In this document: in pieces, positions 29,700 through 41,183 of the stretch
Position numbering within the stretch: the stretch's first letter is position 1
How the letters are laid out: each line of letters opens with the position of its first letter
Assembly: GCA_029378245.1 (NCBI GenBank)
Contig: JARKIF010000017.1
Location: 806,001-870,000 of the forward strand
DNA: 64,000 bases
Source: Roridomyces roridus
Lineage: Eukaryota > Basidiomycota > Agaricomycetes > Agaricales > Mycenaceae
Reading direction: 5' to 3'
Translations under genes and position numbers: made by a program
The notes under the pieces: generated by a model
The model's database searches: none
What the model saw: the letters and a program-made list of their open reading frames with translations, nothing else
What the model was told of the DNA's origin: nothing

Positions 29700-32200
29700 G
29701 TCGATGTCGCTGGGAGGGATGGCGACGACGGTATGGGCCTCATATTTAAGCGTCTTCATGACGGAGTGGACACGTGTTTTGGGAAATAGATACACGAGGA
29801 AGGAGCGAGGAAGACGAGGCGCTGAAGGCAACCGTTAGACACCAAGCTTTGCTGAGATAGTCGTGCCTTACTCGGTAACGCTACTAGCTGCGCTCATAGA
29901 ACGTTGGTTCTCAGAGGCGTATCCAGAAAGCCAGAGCCACGGAAGACCGTGGACATGCGGTAGATGTTATATCGTGCGGCTAGAAGGAGAGGTATAGAGC
30001 CTAGGACCAGGATATCCCACAGGTCGATCCCGAGACGCTATCGGAATGAAGCTATACGAAGATGAATTGAGACGTGCGTAGAGCGGGGGGAGAGCTCGTT
30101 ACGTACCTCAGGCCCGCGAGACCGACGAGGCTAGAACAAGCCGCAGGTAGCACTACCGGTGGGATTGGCGTCGATGAGGCTGAGCGTTAGTAGAGCTGCG
30201 TGCATTCCGCTCCCAAAGGCTCGCGTCATATGAAAAAGGCACGCCCGGAGGCTACTCTTCCCTATCCAGATTCGTCTACAATTCCATGAGAGCCACGAAA
30301 TGAATGGGAACGGAACGTACTGTGACAATCCAGCTCAATGGAGGTCACCATCCTGCATTCCGCAGCTCTCAATGAGAAGGCGGAACTAGAGAATCAGTCA
30401 GGATGACGCCTTCGTGGATAAGAGTGCCACTCACTGCATGCCCTTCTACACCGGTGCCATGACGTTGCGGAAGACTCCCAAGAACGAAATATCCAGTGTA
30501 CGGGAGCCGATGCCAAGAGGTAAGTACGCTGCTTGAGTGTCGGAAAGCAGACTGGTGTTGGTCGCTTTGGTCAAGAATTGTTTGTTTGGACTTTGATCCG
30601 TCCCGACTCCTTGCTCTTGCCTTGCTCTCCGACTGGATGCACTCTGCTGCTGTACTTAGCTCCCCTGAAACCGAGCGGACTTGAGTCTAGGCATCTTACT
30701 CTGCTGGACTCCAACATAGCGCCGTCGGAATCAGGCACTATCCTCGTCCGAACCACAATCTCAAGAATAATCCAAGAATAATCGACGACGAAAGTTTGAC
30801 GAAAGTCTCGCGGCTCGAGCCACACCTTTAAAGCCTCCCTCTCCGTGCTCAGGGCAAACAATGAGGCGATCTCGTCTCCCATCAGAACGATCCCGCCAGA
30901 AGTCCACTATCCTGGTCGAAATATTACTCTGGACGCTACCGCCATCTCATGCGGATTCAGCCATAGTGGGTATTGACGCGAGTAAGCTCGGGCTGGAGGC
31001 AAATCGCGATATCCACTCCGTCTTTGTGGGCCGGAATCGTCATCAGCTACATACAGCGAGGCCAGGCACACCCGCCCTGGAGACTGCACTCCAGCTCAAT
31101 CGCTTGATTCACTGGTCTCGATATCAATTGCAGTCCATTCGACCTCGACTACATCTTCGCAATGTGGATCTATCCACGTGTACGAAATCAGGCGCTCTCA
31201 TTCTCCGAACAGTGACATATCCTAGTCATCGCGTTCCTTGCTCGTTTGTTCTGAATTCAGGCAGGACTTCTCTGAATCAACAAGCTATAAGGTGTAACGG
31301 TCATGACGAATCTGAAAAGGTTCACCGCCGATCTCAGAAGGGGATGACTCCGGAAGTCCGAATACGAAACATCCTGATAGTAAAGTTTTCAACGCTGCCA
31401 AAAAAACAACATCAACGCCTTGAAATTAGCCCAGTTCCCGAATCGAACGGGTCAACCTGCCATATGCGTACACGCTGGGATTCTGACCGTCCACAAGCCA
31501 TTAAAACCGCTGCCACAAAGCCCTGAGCGGAGAGGATGCCCGTTTCGATCAAGCGAAACTCCTACCTTGCTGAATTCAACCTGTAAAAATACTTCTCGTC
31601 GTTCAATACCATCAACAACCCAGTCCCGAATCGAGCAGGACCTCCCGGCCCGAGTCATACCATTGTATTCAAGCATTGGTCGCACAACACATACCTCCTG
31701 CAAACTGGGTGACGCTTCAAGCAAGCTAGCCTTGAAGCTGTGACGAGATGAGTAATAACATGGTTGGATGCATTCATGGTTTGCTGGGTGAATGCCTTCT
31801 CGAGGCATAGGAATTGCAGTTCTTCTCATCTAATGTATGCAAAAAAAGATCGCTCGTTCCTCTCCTAGCACCCAGCCCGACTCGAACGGGACTTCCCTAC
31901 TCTCTAGGTCCGTGCACGTGAAGTGCTTCAGGAGATAATTGTAATGAGAGTTATCAAAGTATGCAATGGCGGCACTGCGATATCGGGTCGACACCGGGAG
32001 AGAAAATGTTCCATTTTGTGAGGAACTGCCCCGATTGAATACCTGTGGACTGTGCATACTTAAGAGAAACTTGAAGGAAGGACTCAACGGTCCCAAGGCG
32101 GATCCCGCATGGCATGGGGGGTCGTATTGGCCATGTATGTTTCCTCGTTCTTTGAGTAGGGCAACAATTACTTTCGGTAAAGCTGCAATCAAAGTTATGC
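29700..32200. other. Gene-poor stretch
   Basis: No gene recognised over about 2.5 kb. A 221-codon frame on the plus strand (30861-31526) overlaps the tRNA-like motifs and has no recognisable similarity, so I treat it as chance. The only structure noted is a set of tRNA-like B-box/T-arm motifs on the minus strand, annotated separately. Confidence 0.4.
31428..31507 (-). other. tRNA-like relic with T-arm and oligo-T
   Basis: The minus strand carries CCCG-TTCGATT-CGGG, a T-arm with a consensus-like B box, and a TGGCTTGTGG A-box-like block about 70 nt upstream. T7 lies about 25 nt downstream. The 5' acceptor strand pairs poorly with the 3' strand (GTTTTAA against ACTGGGC), so this is at best a tRNA pseudogene or a tRNA-derived SINE head. 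Similar T-arm motifs on the same strand lie near 31631 and 31893, the latter followed by T7. Confidence 0.3.
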
Positions 32201-32207
32201 GGCGAAA

Positions 32208-33644
32208 CTAAATGTGTGGAATATATGTAGCCCAGTTTACATCCATGTACGCCGAGGGTGGGAGGGATCGAAGTTCAGCGAGGGGTAGTGCTATGAGGAA
32301 CAGACGAGCCAAGACATATAGTGAGAGGAGAAAAAACGTCCAAATAGGCCAGAAGGCAGGCAAGATTGTGTAGATGCGTGTCTCTATCCTGCTTCTGATC
32401 CTTCCGTAGCTGAGGAGATAAAGAAACCAGACGGGAGGGGTTGCCCCAATGATGGCTGAGCAGACCCTCCAGATCCACATCTCGCCTGGTGTTGCGAAAT
32501 TCGTGTTCCATGCCGCACAGTGGACCGCTCCAAACATACAACCGGTCAGCACTGGGAAAAGACCAGCGCTCGTATCGAATGGCGGGTCTCTAGGTAGGGA
32601 CCAGAAATCGGGAACGGATGCAGCACCGACTCGACAGTACCGAATTTCGATCTGAGTCAACTGAGTCCGAGTCGAGTCGTAATCGAATTGCTCGGAGTCC
32701 AGGTTTGTCGACTCGGTCGTGTCGACGATGAGGTTTGTCAACTCAGTCGAGGCTGAATCGGCTACTACAACATCGACGTTCCCGAGTATTGTGAATAGAA
32801 AGTCACCAATTCTCGAACCCCCAGTGGAGATCCTTAGATCTAGAGTGACTGGAAGGGCTAGTTGAGATTGATGTCCTGGGGCCAAAGCACCAGCGTCCCT
32901 CTGCCTAGCAGACGAAAGCGTAATTTGTTGTTGGACCTCAAGAGGCTTGTTCCACCAAAGGATCCAGATGAAGACGTTCATCAGGACAAACGCCATTGTA
33001 GCAATCTCCAGCCGGGTGACCACAAGGTGTTGATGCACGCGCGCTAGGCATTGTGTGGTAAACCACAAGCCTTGAGCCAATGCGACACCTTTGGACAATG
33101 CATCGCCTTTGCTCTTGTCCAAGATGTCCGCTATCTTGATGTTACTGATGTCTCTCAGTAATTCAGGTTCCTCGAGGTCCTTCTTTGAATAGAGCACGCA
33201 TCCTCTGGAGTCGACAAATCCACCCATGGTGAAGAAAAATGCATGCGTCTTCGAGAGCCCGAATTCTGTCCGATTGGATCAGCTGAATATTAACTCAGGG
33301 CACTTGTTCCTTTACACACCTTTCGACAATTTCTGCGCGGCAAGAAATTGCCTGGCAGCGAATCCCACCACGATCTCCGGCGCAATGAGTGCAATGAGCA
33401 TCAATTTTAACCTCCGCAAGAACAATGTCAGGGCGCTCTGGTTTGGCGCTGGAACGTTCGGGTGCACAGACACCCAGGTGCATGCAAAGATGGTGGCAAG
33501 GCAGCCCCAAATGACGCTGAGCAATGTGCGACAGTTGTTGATATCATTGCAGGTGTCGTCGTCGCGAGGCTCCAGAGGCCGAGGACCCGGGGAAGCGGCA
33601 CCATTTGGGGAGAAAATGTGAACGATAATGAGGAGGAGGAGCAT
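32208..33644 (-). CDS. Multi-pass membrane protein, conserved Agaricomycete orphan
   Basis: I recognise the family by 'RTLLSVIWGCLATIFACTWV', 'IAPEIVVGFAARQFLAAQK', 'KTHAFFFTMGGFVDSRG', 'WFTTQCLARVHQH' and 'FIWILWWNKPLEVQ'. It is widespread in mushrooms and its role is unknown. The model has exons 33320-33644 and 32208-33265, joined by a 54 nt intron (33266-33319, CTGAT branch) in phase 1, which restores 'LSKEFGLSKTHAFFF'. The start at 33644 places a hydrophobic signal-like 'MLLLLIIVHIF' at the N-terminus. Earlier in-frame ATGs (to 33968) lack family similarity. Hydrophobic segments follow at about residues 55-70, 85-105 and 190-205, and three near the C-terminus. It ends 'NWATYIPHI', as family members do. 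About 460 aa. Confidence 0.85.
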
Positions 33645-34257
33645 GACGGGAGGTCGAGGGCGAGAAAAGGCTGGGCAGTCATCCAGTGTGGGGTTAAATG
33701 AAGCGAAAGGCTGTACCTGCTGTACTTGCCTTCTGAGCAGAACCCCTGGCGGCACAAATTTGATATATGAGCTGTCTTCGCACGCATGCAGAACGGGGGA
33801 GGCAATAAAAGACGCCCACTTGGCCGCTCGCGCCTGAGGTATCTTGCGAACTGGGACGAGCAAATCAGCCCCCATGACGTTCTTAATCCCAGCCATGGGA
33901 AGGTGAGTAAGCGAAGGGTGGCTCTTTGGCCTTGACACACTGGAGCCTGCCGGAAAAGTGAAGTTCAAAGGTAGAATTCCGAAACATAGGTATTTTTATT
34001 TACGCGAGATGAGAACGAAATGCTTGCACGAGGACGGGGACAAAAGGAAGAAGAATGGGAGTGGAGGAAGTCAAGCCGTGGAGCGTGGTGGTATCGTCTC
34101 GGCGACAAGAGCCACGGTGTCGTCTGTGGAGGTATCAGTATCTCCCGGAGCTGAACATTGAGCCACAATCTCACCGACTATGGAGGGTTTCAAAATGCAA
34201 ACACAGTAAATTTGTCTTCCAACTAGATAAATGATCAACACCCAGTGACAAGGGTAT

Positions 34258-35847
34258 TTATAGGGCACATACAGTGTTGGTCCCAATGATATGATCTTGA
34301 TCCAAGAAAAATACTCCAAGGTTCTCGTCAACGCGGCGCATTGTGCTACGATACGGCAAATAAGTGGCGACAGGATTCTCGAATGGCTCGTCGAGGGTGC
34401 TGGGGGCGGCGTGAAGGCCATTTTCCTCCTCCGCGACCGCCTCAGAAGATTCGGGGGGACCGACTATCGCGGGGTTGAAATCAAGCAGCTGGATAGAATC
34501 GCCGATGGGCAGAACAACGCGCTCGCCATAAGTATGTCTGATGAAAGAGTAAATAACTACATTAACGCGAAAATCGGGGAATATATCACCCAGCCCATCC
34601 GTAGTCGTCTCCGTGGAGGAGACGTGTCTGCTGCGGTCCCCAATCCTCCCAAGGGACATCCAGAGGCTGGTACGGTCCATCTCGCTCATACCTGGAGACG
34701 TACTCGTAGAGGGTCCGATGGTGAACAAATAGGCGTGTCCAGAGCTCGCTGTAGTTGTATTGCAGGTGGAGAAGGTAGATACGGCGTGCATCGGCAGAGA
34801 AAAATGGACGTTTGGGCATCGGGCGATGACAGCAGGCTCCGCCATGCACCCCAGCGAAAGTGAGAGAGTAGCCTGTGGACAGCTCCGGCAGTCGAAGAGT
34901 GGCGATTTGGATGATGCGGGCTCCTTCACAACCGTCTTCGGCGTCGATGATGCATATATTGATGCAACCATTGCCCCGCGGGACAGCCTCGATAAAAGCA
35001 CGGGAGGAAATGAACCGAAAGTGGGAAGGAGTCTTGCGGCCACTAGATTCCTGTTGCACCGCGTCAAGAAATGTATAGATTTCAAAACATTGAAACACGT
35101 ACAGCAAGCCATTCGCCTTGGCGCCAATTCCAGAAACATAGCGAAAAGCGACCCTCTTTGAAAACAGATGCACCAATCACGTCGTCCGCGATTTGGATGG
35201 AGGATAGGACGGGCCTAATGTTTCCCGCGGGGAAAGTGATGGTAGGACAACGGGCCAGCGGATGAGGCTGATGGTCAGACAGGGTTTCGAAAACAAGACC
35301 CGCTTGCCCGGGAGCAGAATGGAGGAAGACGACGAGCAAGTCTTGTGGGGGGTCGATCGTAAAGTCCTCGAACTGCTCCATATCAATGCCCAAGTCGTGG
35401 GTATGAACCGGGGCGTCCGAATCGAGATCTTGCAGCGGGAGGGTGGAGAAGTCTGGACCGCGATATTGGATGGCCAAGATGCCACTGCGAAGTTCGAACG
35501 CTCTGCAAGAGCTCAAACGTGGCATCCCCACGACCGTTTGCGAAGTCCACGCTAGATTGGCCCACGCGCGGCGCCGCTCGTCAAGTGCCCGCGATTTGTC
35601 GCTCGAGGACGAAGAGTCGTGTCCTGGAACAAGGCCATCTTTCCACAGTTGAACGACGTATTGCAGCGCAGGAGAGGCGAGGATCGTTTTGTGCCACGTG
35701 CGAGAAACCTTAGTGGGATTCTGTTACATAATACAGACGACCAACAGAGTAGGAGAGACCCACAGTCACGCACTTGAGAATCATACACGGAGGGAGCAAA
35801 CAGAGGATCTCGCAGAGGATCTCGGTGGGCATGTCCGTGAGACGCAT
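34258..35847 (-). CDS. F-box protein of the mushroom WD-like F-box expansion
   Basis: The start at 35847 gives 'MRLTDMPTEILCEILCLLPP' and, across an intron, 'KCNPTKVSRTWHKTILASP' then 'LQYVVQLWKDGL'. This is a classic F-box followed by the family's conserved linker. Four exons: 35770-35847, 35103-35720, 34590-35050 and 34258-34537. Introns are 35721-35769, 35051-35102 and 34538-34589, all 49-52 nt GT-AG and phase-consistent, giving 478 aa. The C-terminal 'HTYGERVVLPIGDSIQLLDFNP' and 'DQDHIIG' match family ends. Probable SCF ubiquitin-ligase adaptor with a beta-propeller-like substrate region; targets unknown. No lesions seen. Confidence 0.85.
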
Positions 35848-36107
35848 GGTGGTGGACGGAAGCAAGAAAGAATGATCCCATCACACTGCCACCACACAGT
35901 CTTGTCCAACGACATCCAAGCGTCAATCCCTGCTCTCCGACTGCTGACCGACTCTTCCCCGCCTGGCCTCCATTCGATCTCCGGCTATTCTCTCCACCTT
36001 CTCAAGTTGCGTGCCCTATAGGCTCCGGCAATTCGGTAAGACGAATATATTATACAATGCAATACAGCAGCCCGGGATTTCTAGGCTGGAAGCGGTTCTC
36101 TAGAAGT
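35848..36107. other. Spacer between F-box gene and oxidase copy 1
   Basis: No gene. The right end (from about 36050) is the 3' flank of the oxidase copy and matches the 3' flank of copy 2 in inverted orientation. Confidence 0.5.
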
Positions 36108-37524
36108 CTAAATACGATAATTCATCGGCTCCGGCTCCTTGCCCTCGATTGCCTCATCCAGCAAGTCGATGACATCCGCTGCACACCCAAAGGACAAGCT
36201 CCATCCCGACCCACCGTGGCCGTAACAATGCACGATCCGACTGGAAGATTCAGCGCTCTCCAACCGCCGCAGCTCACGTTCCACTCGGACATTCTTCGAC
36301 CGAGCGGGGCGGAGTCCCTGTGCAAGTGGGTACGCAGGGTCCAACTTGGCGTTCTTCAACCCGGGGAGGAACTCGTTCGCCCGTGCACGCATTCGTTGGA
36401 CGACGGGGGTGTCAAGCGTGAGGTCTAGATCCCACTGGTTATCCTGCGCGATACCACCGATGAGCAGGATGTTGTCGGTGCGTGGGACGATAAAGATAAT
36501 CTCGTTGTCCTCTGATACATCTGCGGAGATGGAGAGTGCCGCGTTGACTTTTGGGAAGGTAGTCCCGTCGTTTACGACACGCAGGAGGGCGCCGCGGAGT
36601 GGCGAGCAAGAGTCGTCGCCGGAGAGGGCGCCTCCGTAGAGTCCAGTGGCATTGACGATGGCGTCAGCGTGGAACTCGTTGCGGAGGTCTTTTTCAACCA
36701 AGAGCAGGTCCGTCTCGATGGTCCGCGTCGTCATCGTCGCTCCCTTTGACAACACCAAGTTCGTCAACTAATGCATTGCCAGATCGGTGTCGATCACGGG
36801 GACGGACAACTCGTAGCCGTCCATGATACCGCCCTCGTACTTGGGATTCACGCCGCGCTCCTCGGCAAGCTTCGCTCCCGCATGTCGGAATCCCTCTACA
36901 CCGCTCCCAGCGATTTCCATCATCTTGTTCATCAGCTTCTGGCATTTGGCGTTCTCATCCGAGAGTTGTTGAGGGAAGAAGAAATTCGACTGGGTCATGC
37001 GAACTCCGGCCTCGCGAGAAAGACCGGCATCGTTGGCGATATGCTTCCACGCCCAATACGCGGTCATGCACCAATGCTTCGAATACTCGAGCGAGACGGC
37101 GTCGATGTGCGAGCCGCACACCGCGGGTGGGAACTCCCAGAGCGCACCGGCAATCTGCGATGTGAGTCTGTCGCCATGACTTTGTCCCACGTTCGCCCAT
37201 CCTTTGGAAATGACGGTGACTTTATAGCCCTTGTCGAGTAAAGCCCATGCGGTGACAAGACCTATGACGCCGGCGCCGACGATGAGGATGTGAGGTGAAT
37301 CAGTCTGCGGTTGGACGAGGCGCTGAGGGTGCGGGGTGATGTTCTCGTTCATGACGAGCTTGTGGTTGGTGTTATAACGCTCGGCAGGGGTGCGGGCTGC
37401 CGATTGTTGGGTTCTCTCTGCACGACGCAGGTGACTGGTTACCGAGTGTTCATCTGACAAATGGTCAGTTTGATGCAGGGAGAAAGGGAGGCGACGAACT
37501 GGTGTAGGATTGGGTGTTGAACAT
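36108..37524 (-). pseudogene. D-amino-acid-oxidase-type FAD oxidoreductase, copy 1 (nonsense)
   Basis: DAO-fold flavoenzyme. Exon 1 is 37500-37524, followed by a 46 nt intron (37454-37499) with the branch site ACTGAC. Exon 2 is 36108-37453. The Rossmann motif 'ILIVGAGVIGLVTAWALLDK' binds FAD, and the C-terminal 'HCYGHGGSGWSLSFGCA' is the second FAD/active-site motif. The trp codon of 'MHWLTNL' is TAG here (36768-36770), which truncates the protein to about half. Otherwise the frame is open and nearly every difference from copy 2 is silent. This suggests that both copies were under selection and that the stop is recent, or an error. A TATA box lies 87 bp upstream of the ATG. Confidence 0.85.
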
Positions 37525-37610
37525 GTTCGATTTGCGAAGAGGAGGGAGAGGTTGAGTAGTCGAGTGAAGGATGTAGAATGTCTGCAGTATCCAGGTGGAA
37601 TGCCTCTGTG

Positions 37611-37617
37611 TTATATA
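37611..37617 (-). promoter_or_regulatory. TATA box of oxidase copy 1
   Basis: TATATAA on the minus strand, 87-93 bp upstream of the ATG at 37524. It is conserved at the same distance in copy 2. Confidence 0.6.
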
Positions 37618-37755
37618 CTTCATTATCCTCCGTCGTACTCCGCTCCCATGGACGATCACCAGCACCGGACAGTGCTCTATTTTCACACAAGGAGGACGTG
37701 AACTAAAATCAGCTGCACGCTCTCTCCGGATGATGTCCGCGGGCAGCATCTGTAC

Positions 37756-38946
37756 GACATTCGATTGGTCGTCGACGTTCCACCGCAACTCTGGGGTGCC
37801 AACAACAAAAGCAGGAGGGTTAGGTTGAGCAAAATAGGCTGCTTTTCTTCCTCGAACTGTGAAAATAATGCATGGACGCGATACTATGCGTCCATTGGTT
37901 TCCCGGAAATGCGAAACGCCCGGGGATGGACGGTAACTTAAAGTGGATCGGTCGAGACCTCAAGACTCCATGTGCTTGGCACGGGTGACCGCAGACGGAA
38001 GGCTGACCGTAAGAATGAAATGGCATCGGCTGCGATTCAAGGCCATGTCGTATGTCGTTCATTAGGACCCCACAATGTTGTAGAAGCTACTGGGCCGGAC
38101 GGATGCCGGCGACCCGACCATGGATGGGGGCAGAACTCAAACTCAGCGCGACGATGCACCCAGTCCACTGTCTAAGGTTGAAGACCAAGTGACTGCTCTG
38201 CGATGTCCTTCTACGCCGGAATTGTCCATTTGAGCCGGCCGTTTCTAGCGGACACTCGGGGGTTCGAAGCTACCGTGGCCCAGGCACTGCACTCCAGGAC
38301 TTCTGAATCCCTGATCCCACTTCCGCGTTCCGCACGGACACAGACGCAACAAGATTTACTTCCCTCTCGTGCCACTGCGGCACGAGCCGTCCAGAGGCAA
38401 AGGGCAAAAAAAGACTTGAGGCTGCCGAACAAAAATCAATGTGCTCTGTGTCAACGGGAAGTGGGGCCAAATGCCAACACTCCGCCGCCGAGATTCCCAT
38501 ATTGATGGATGGAATGGAAAGTACCACAATGACCCGGCTGTGATCCTCTGCCAGCCCGAATCACAGCCATCAACGTAGACAGTGATGCGACTCTGTCCGC
38601 GTGATCCGCCCAGTATTTTGGAGTCGCTAATGTCTCGAGAAGGGCCACTTCGTGGTACCGACTCTATTCTCGGTGTATCTTAACTTTAGCCGCGCCCAGA
38701 TTTTCTGTCTACAGCCAGTCAAGATTCCAACCTGCCTAAATAAAGCGGCTCAGCAGGTACGTACCATACAGATTGACATCAAACTCGGACAAGAGAAAAC
38801 TTTATGTGTCTGAAAATTGCCTGTGGATTTGACGAAGTGCGGTGCGTAGAGTATCGTGTCTATGCAGCTTCCCCGTTTGGGCAGTGAATCTGCTCCACTG
38901 TTGTTTTCAAGAAGAGATCCACCTAGTACTTGGCAGAAGCATTGGA
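37756..38946. other. Spacer inside the inverted duplication
   Basis: No gene recognised. The short open frames around 38200-38530 lack similarity or plausible introns. Confidence 0.4.
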
Positions 38947-39907
38947 TGTCGCAAAAATCCAAAGTTGAATATACAAAGGTATATGCCGGTATAAGCCTAT
39001 AAGGTTACCCCCCCAGGTATATCCCATGCAAACCCCCATACGACCTTATACCCGGATGTAATTTTATACCGTCTTATACCCCCTTATGCCACCGTATACT
39101 CGCTGTCGGTGGATGCATCAAAAAAAATTAGCATCGCCGAAACATGACCAGAGTCCTCATAATGCCAACAGAATCATATGCATTCCCTCTAAAGACTACA
39201 TTGTTCAAGATATCGACAAAGGCTCGGTGAGGGAGAGGGAATTGGGATGGGGAGGGGAGGGGAGGGGAGGGGAGCAGACGGAAGGAACAATGTGACTTTG
39301 ATGAGACTGCAGAGGGAATGAGCGACAATGTAGAACGGCACTGAGTGTGATGCCGCACTTATACTCAGAGCCATAGCCAATACTCCAAGTGCCGTCCGCG
39401 TGAGAGCTATTCAGCATGTGCCATGAAGACAGTGAGGAAAGTGTGACACGGCGGCAACAGCGCACACGCACCGGAGATGTATATCGAGTGCAGCGAGGGC
39501 CCATTCCTATGTGCACGGCATCGGAGGGAGCAGCTGGTAAGCCAGGTGGCGGCGGCGACGGCCGAGGGTTGGGTGAGCCTTGAGTGGGGAATGTCGAAGG
39601 TGGGGTGGTGGTGGTACGAGAGAAGGAGCTCTGTTGGTGGCAGTGGTGATCCTCATCTCTTTTATACACGGACTCCACCTCGCTCCACAATGACTCGAGT
39701 TTACCCAATCCAACGCAAAGTCAACGCCAAGTGCTCATTCGAACCATCCAATCGACCCGCATCGGTTCCTCAAAGTGGGAATCCCATGTATAGATCGTGG
39801 CTTTCCAGAGCCGGTTTAAGGTATACAGAGACATACGAAGGTATAAGTCACCCTTTCAGGTATAAGGCGGCATAAAGCCATATAGCCCAATCCGGGATTT
39901 TGCGACA
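38947..39907. mobile_element. 0.96 kb TIR element with GGTATAAG subterminal repeats
   Basis: The left end TGTCGCAAAAATCC and the right end GGGATTTTGCGACA are inverted. Directly inside both ends are repeated GGTATAAG / CTTATACC motifs (38979-39105 and about 39820-39865). The interior includes a (GGGGA)n tract at 39248-39275. No clear target duplication, so boundaries are tentative. Confidence 0.5.
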
Positions 39908-40949
39908 GACCCGTGGGGGCAACATTCACATCAGATTCACTGGAGTCGAAATCCGAGCACGAAGTACTGGGCCAGTAGGGCCGAGGGAAGATGATACGTT
40001 TCAGAGTGCTGAACTGTACACTCGGACCTCTGCGCTGAGTTCAGGAAGAAGGACTACACCTGTTACCCCGCGACTCCCTGAGTGCTCCCTCAAACAGTAA
40101 TAGCCCACGCAGTCATGTGTTCGAAGCCTTGTCAGAAGCGTCAACTTGCAGAACTTGTCTTTATCATAGCCTATCAATCTGAATCGGGATCAAGCCGTGT
40201 TCAACATGTAGGTCTCGGCCGATCCAAGATTCCTGACCTTGGCGTCGCGAATTCGAAGCTGCGGGCCCTCCCGTTGATTTTGGTGCGTGTTAAATTTACA
40301 TGGCCGGATCTTCCATAGTGTATTTATCTTTAAATGGACGAGGCGCAATCAGGCAAGCAGGGGAGACAAGAGAGTCAGAGGAGACCATGCTTGACAAATC
40401 GAAATATGCACCCCTCCCTCTCATTTACATTTAACATTTGACAACATAAACCCGAGGTCGCCAACGATTTTAATCTGGTACAGCTGCCAGTGTCGGATGT
40501 CGTACGGAGTTCAGTGAAAATAGTACACCGTCGAACCCTTCAATCGCAACCGATCCCGCCTTTGACGTGAAATACACCCATTTGTAGGTGCTCAGCACTC
40601 CATCTATGGTCACCAGTCCAGGTCTCGACTCTCAATCGACCCACCTTTCTCCTCGAAAATTACCGTTCATCCCCGGGGGGCCAACAACCTCAGTGCATGT
40701 TGTCTGCAATGACCGGGCCCAGGTACTAGCACGGGGTCTTCAATCCACGTTCGCGCCTCGAAGTGACCGTTCATGCCCGGGATTGCACATTGGAGCGGAG
40801 AGAATACGGGTAGAGTATCCCCTTCTTGCAGTACCTTGCACGGTTGGACGAGGCCGGTATTTTACGTAGCCTTGCCTACCCTCCTCCCTCGACACTTGAA
40901 AGTTGGCAGTGAATTCAAAAGCTGAGAACGACATATGTCTAAAACAATT
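39908..40949. other. Gene-free spacer
   Basis: No convincing gene; only short frames. It ends at the right arm of the inverted duplication. Confidence 0.4.
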
Positions 40950-41090
40950 TTAGTCTCGTACAGCCGCCCACGGACATCATCCGGAGACTGCGTGTGGCCG
41001 ATGTTAGTTCACGTCTTACTTGGGTGAAAATAGCACAGTGTTCGATGTTGTGATGGGCCATGGAGCGGAATACAACGGAGGGTAATGGAG

Positions 41091-41097
41091 TATATAA
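41091..41097 (+). promoter_or_regulatory. TATA box of oxidase copy 2
   Basis: TATATAA, 87-93 bp upstream of the ATG at 41184; same position as in copy 1. Confidence 0.6.
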
Positions 41098-41183
41098 CCT
41101 AGGTCTTTTTGAGTTGGATACCTCAGACAATCTACATCCTTCACTCGACTACTCAACCTCTCCCTCCTCTTTGCAAATCGAAC

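Larger units (their letters stand above)
36050..37755 (-). repeat. Left arm of inverted duplication
   Basis: About 1.7 kb including the oxidase gene, its 3' flank (ATATATTATAC block) and upstream DNA to the shared CTCCGGATGATGTCCG block at about 37720. It matches 40950-42690 in reverse orientation. The coding part is roughly 90% identical, with most differences at third codon positions. Confidence 0.85.

Noticed and set aside
28897..29838. 313-codon plus-strand frame
   Set aside because: Antisense to the 629-codon orphan gene; arises from its GC-rich, stop-poor sequence.
30861..31526. 221-codon plus-strand frame
   Set aside because: No recognisable domain, no intron or family context, and it overlaps the minus-strand tRNA-like motifs.
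39205..39708. 167-codon minus-strand frame with Pro/Ser-rich sequence
   Set aside because: Spans a (GGGGA)n simple repeat inside a TIR element and has no similarity.
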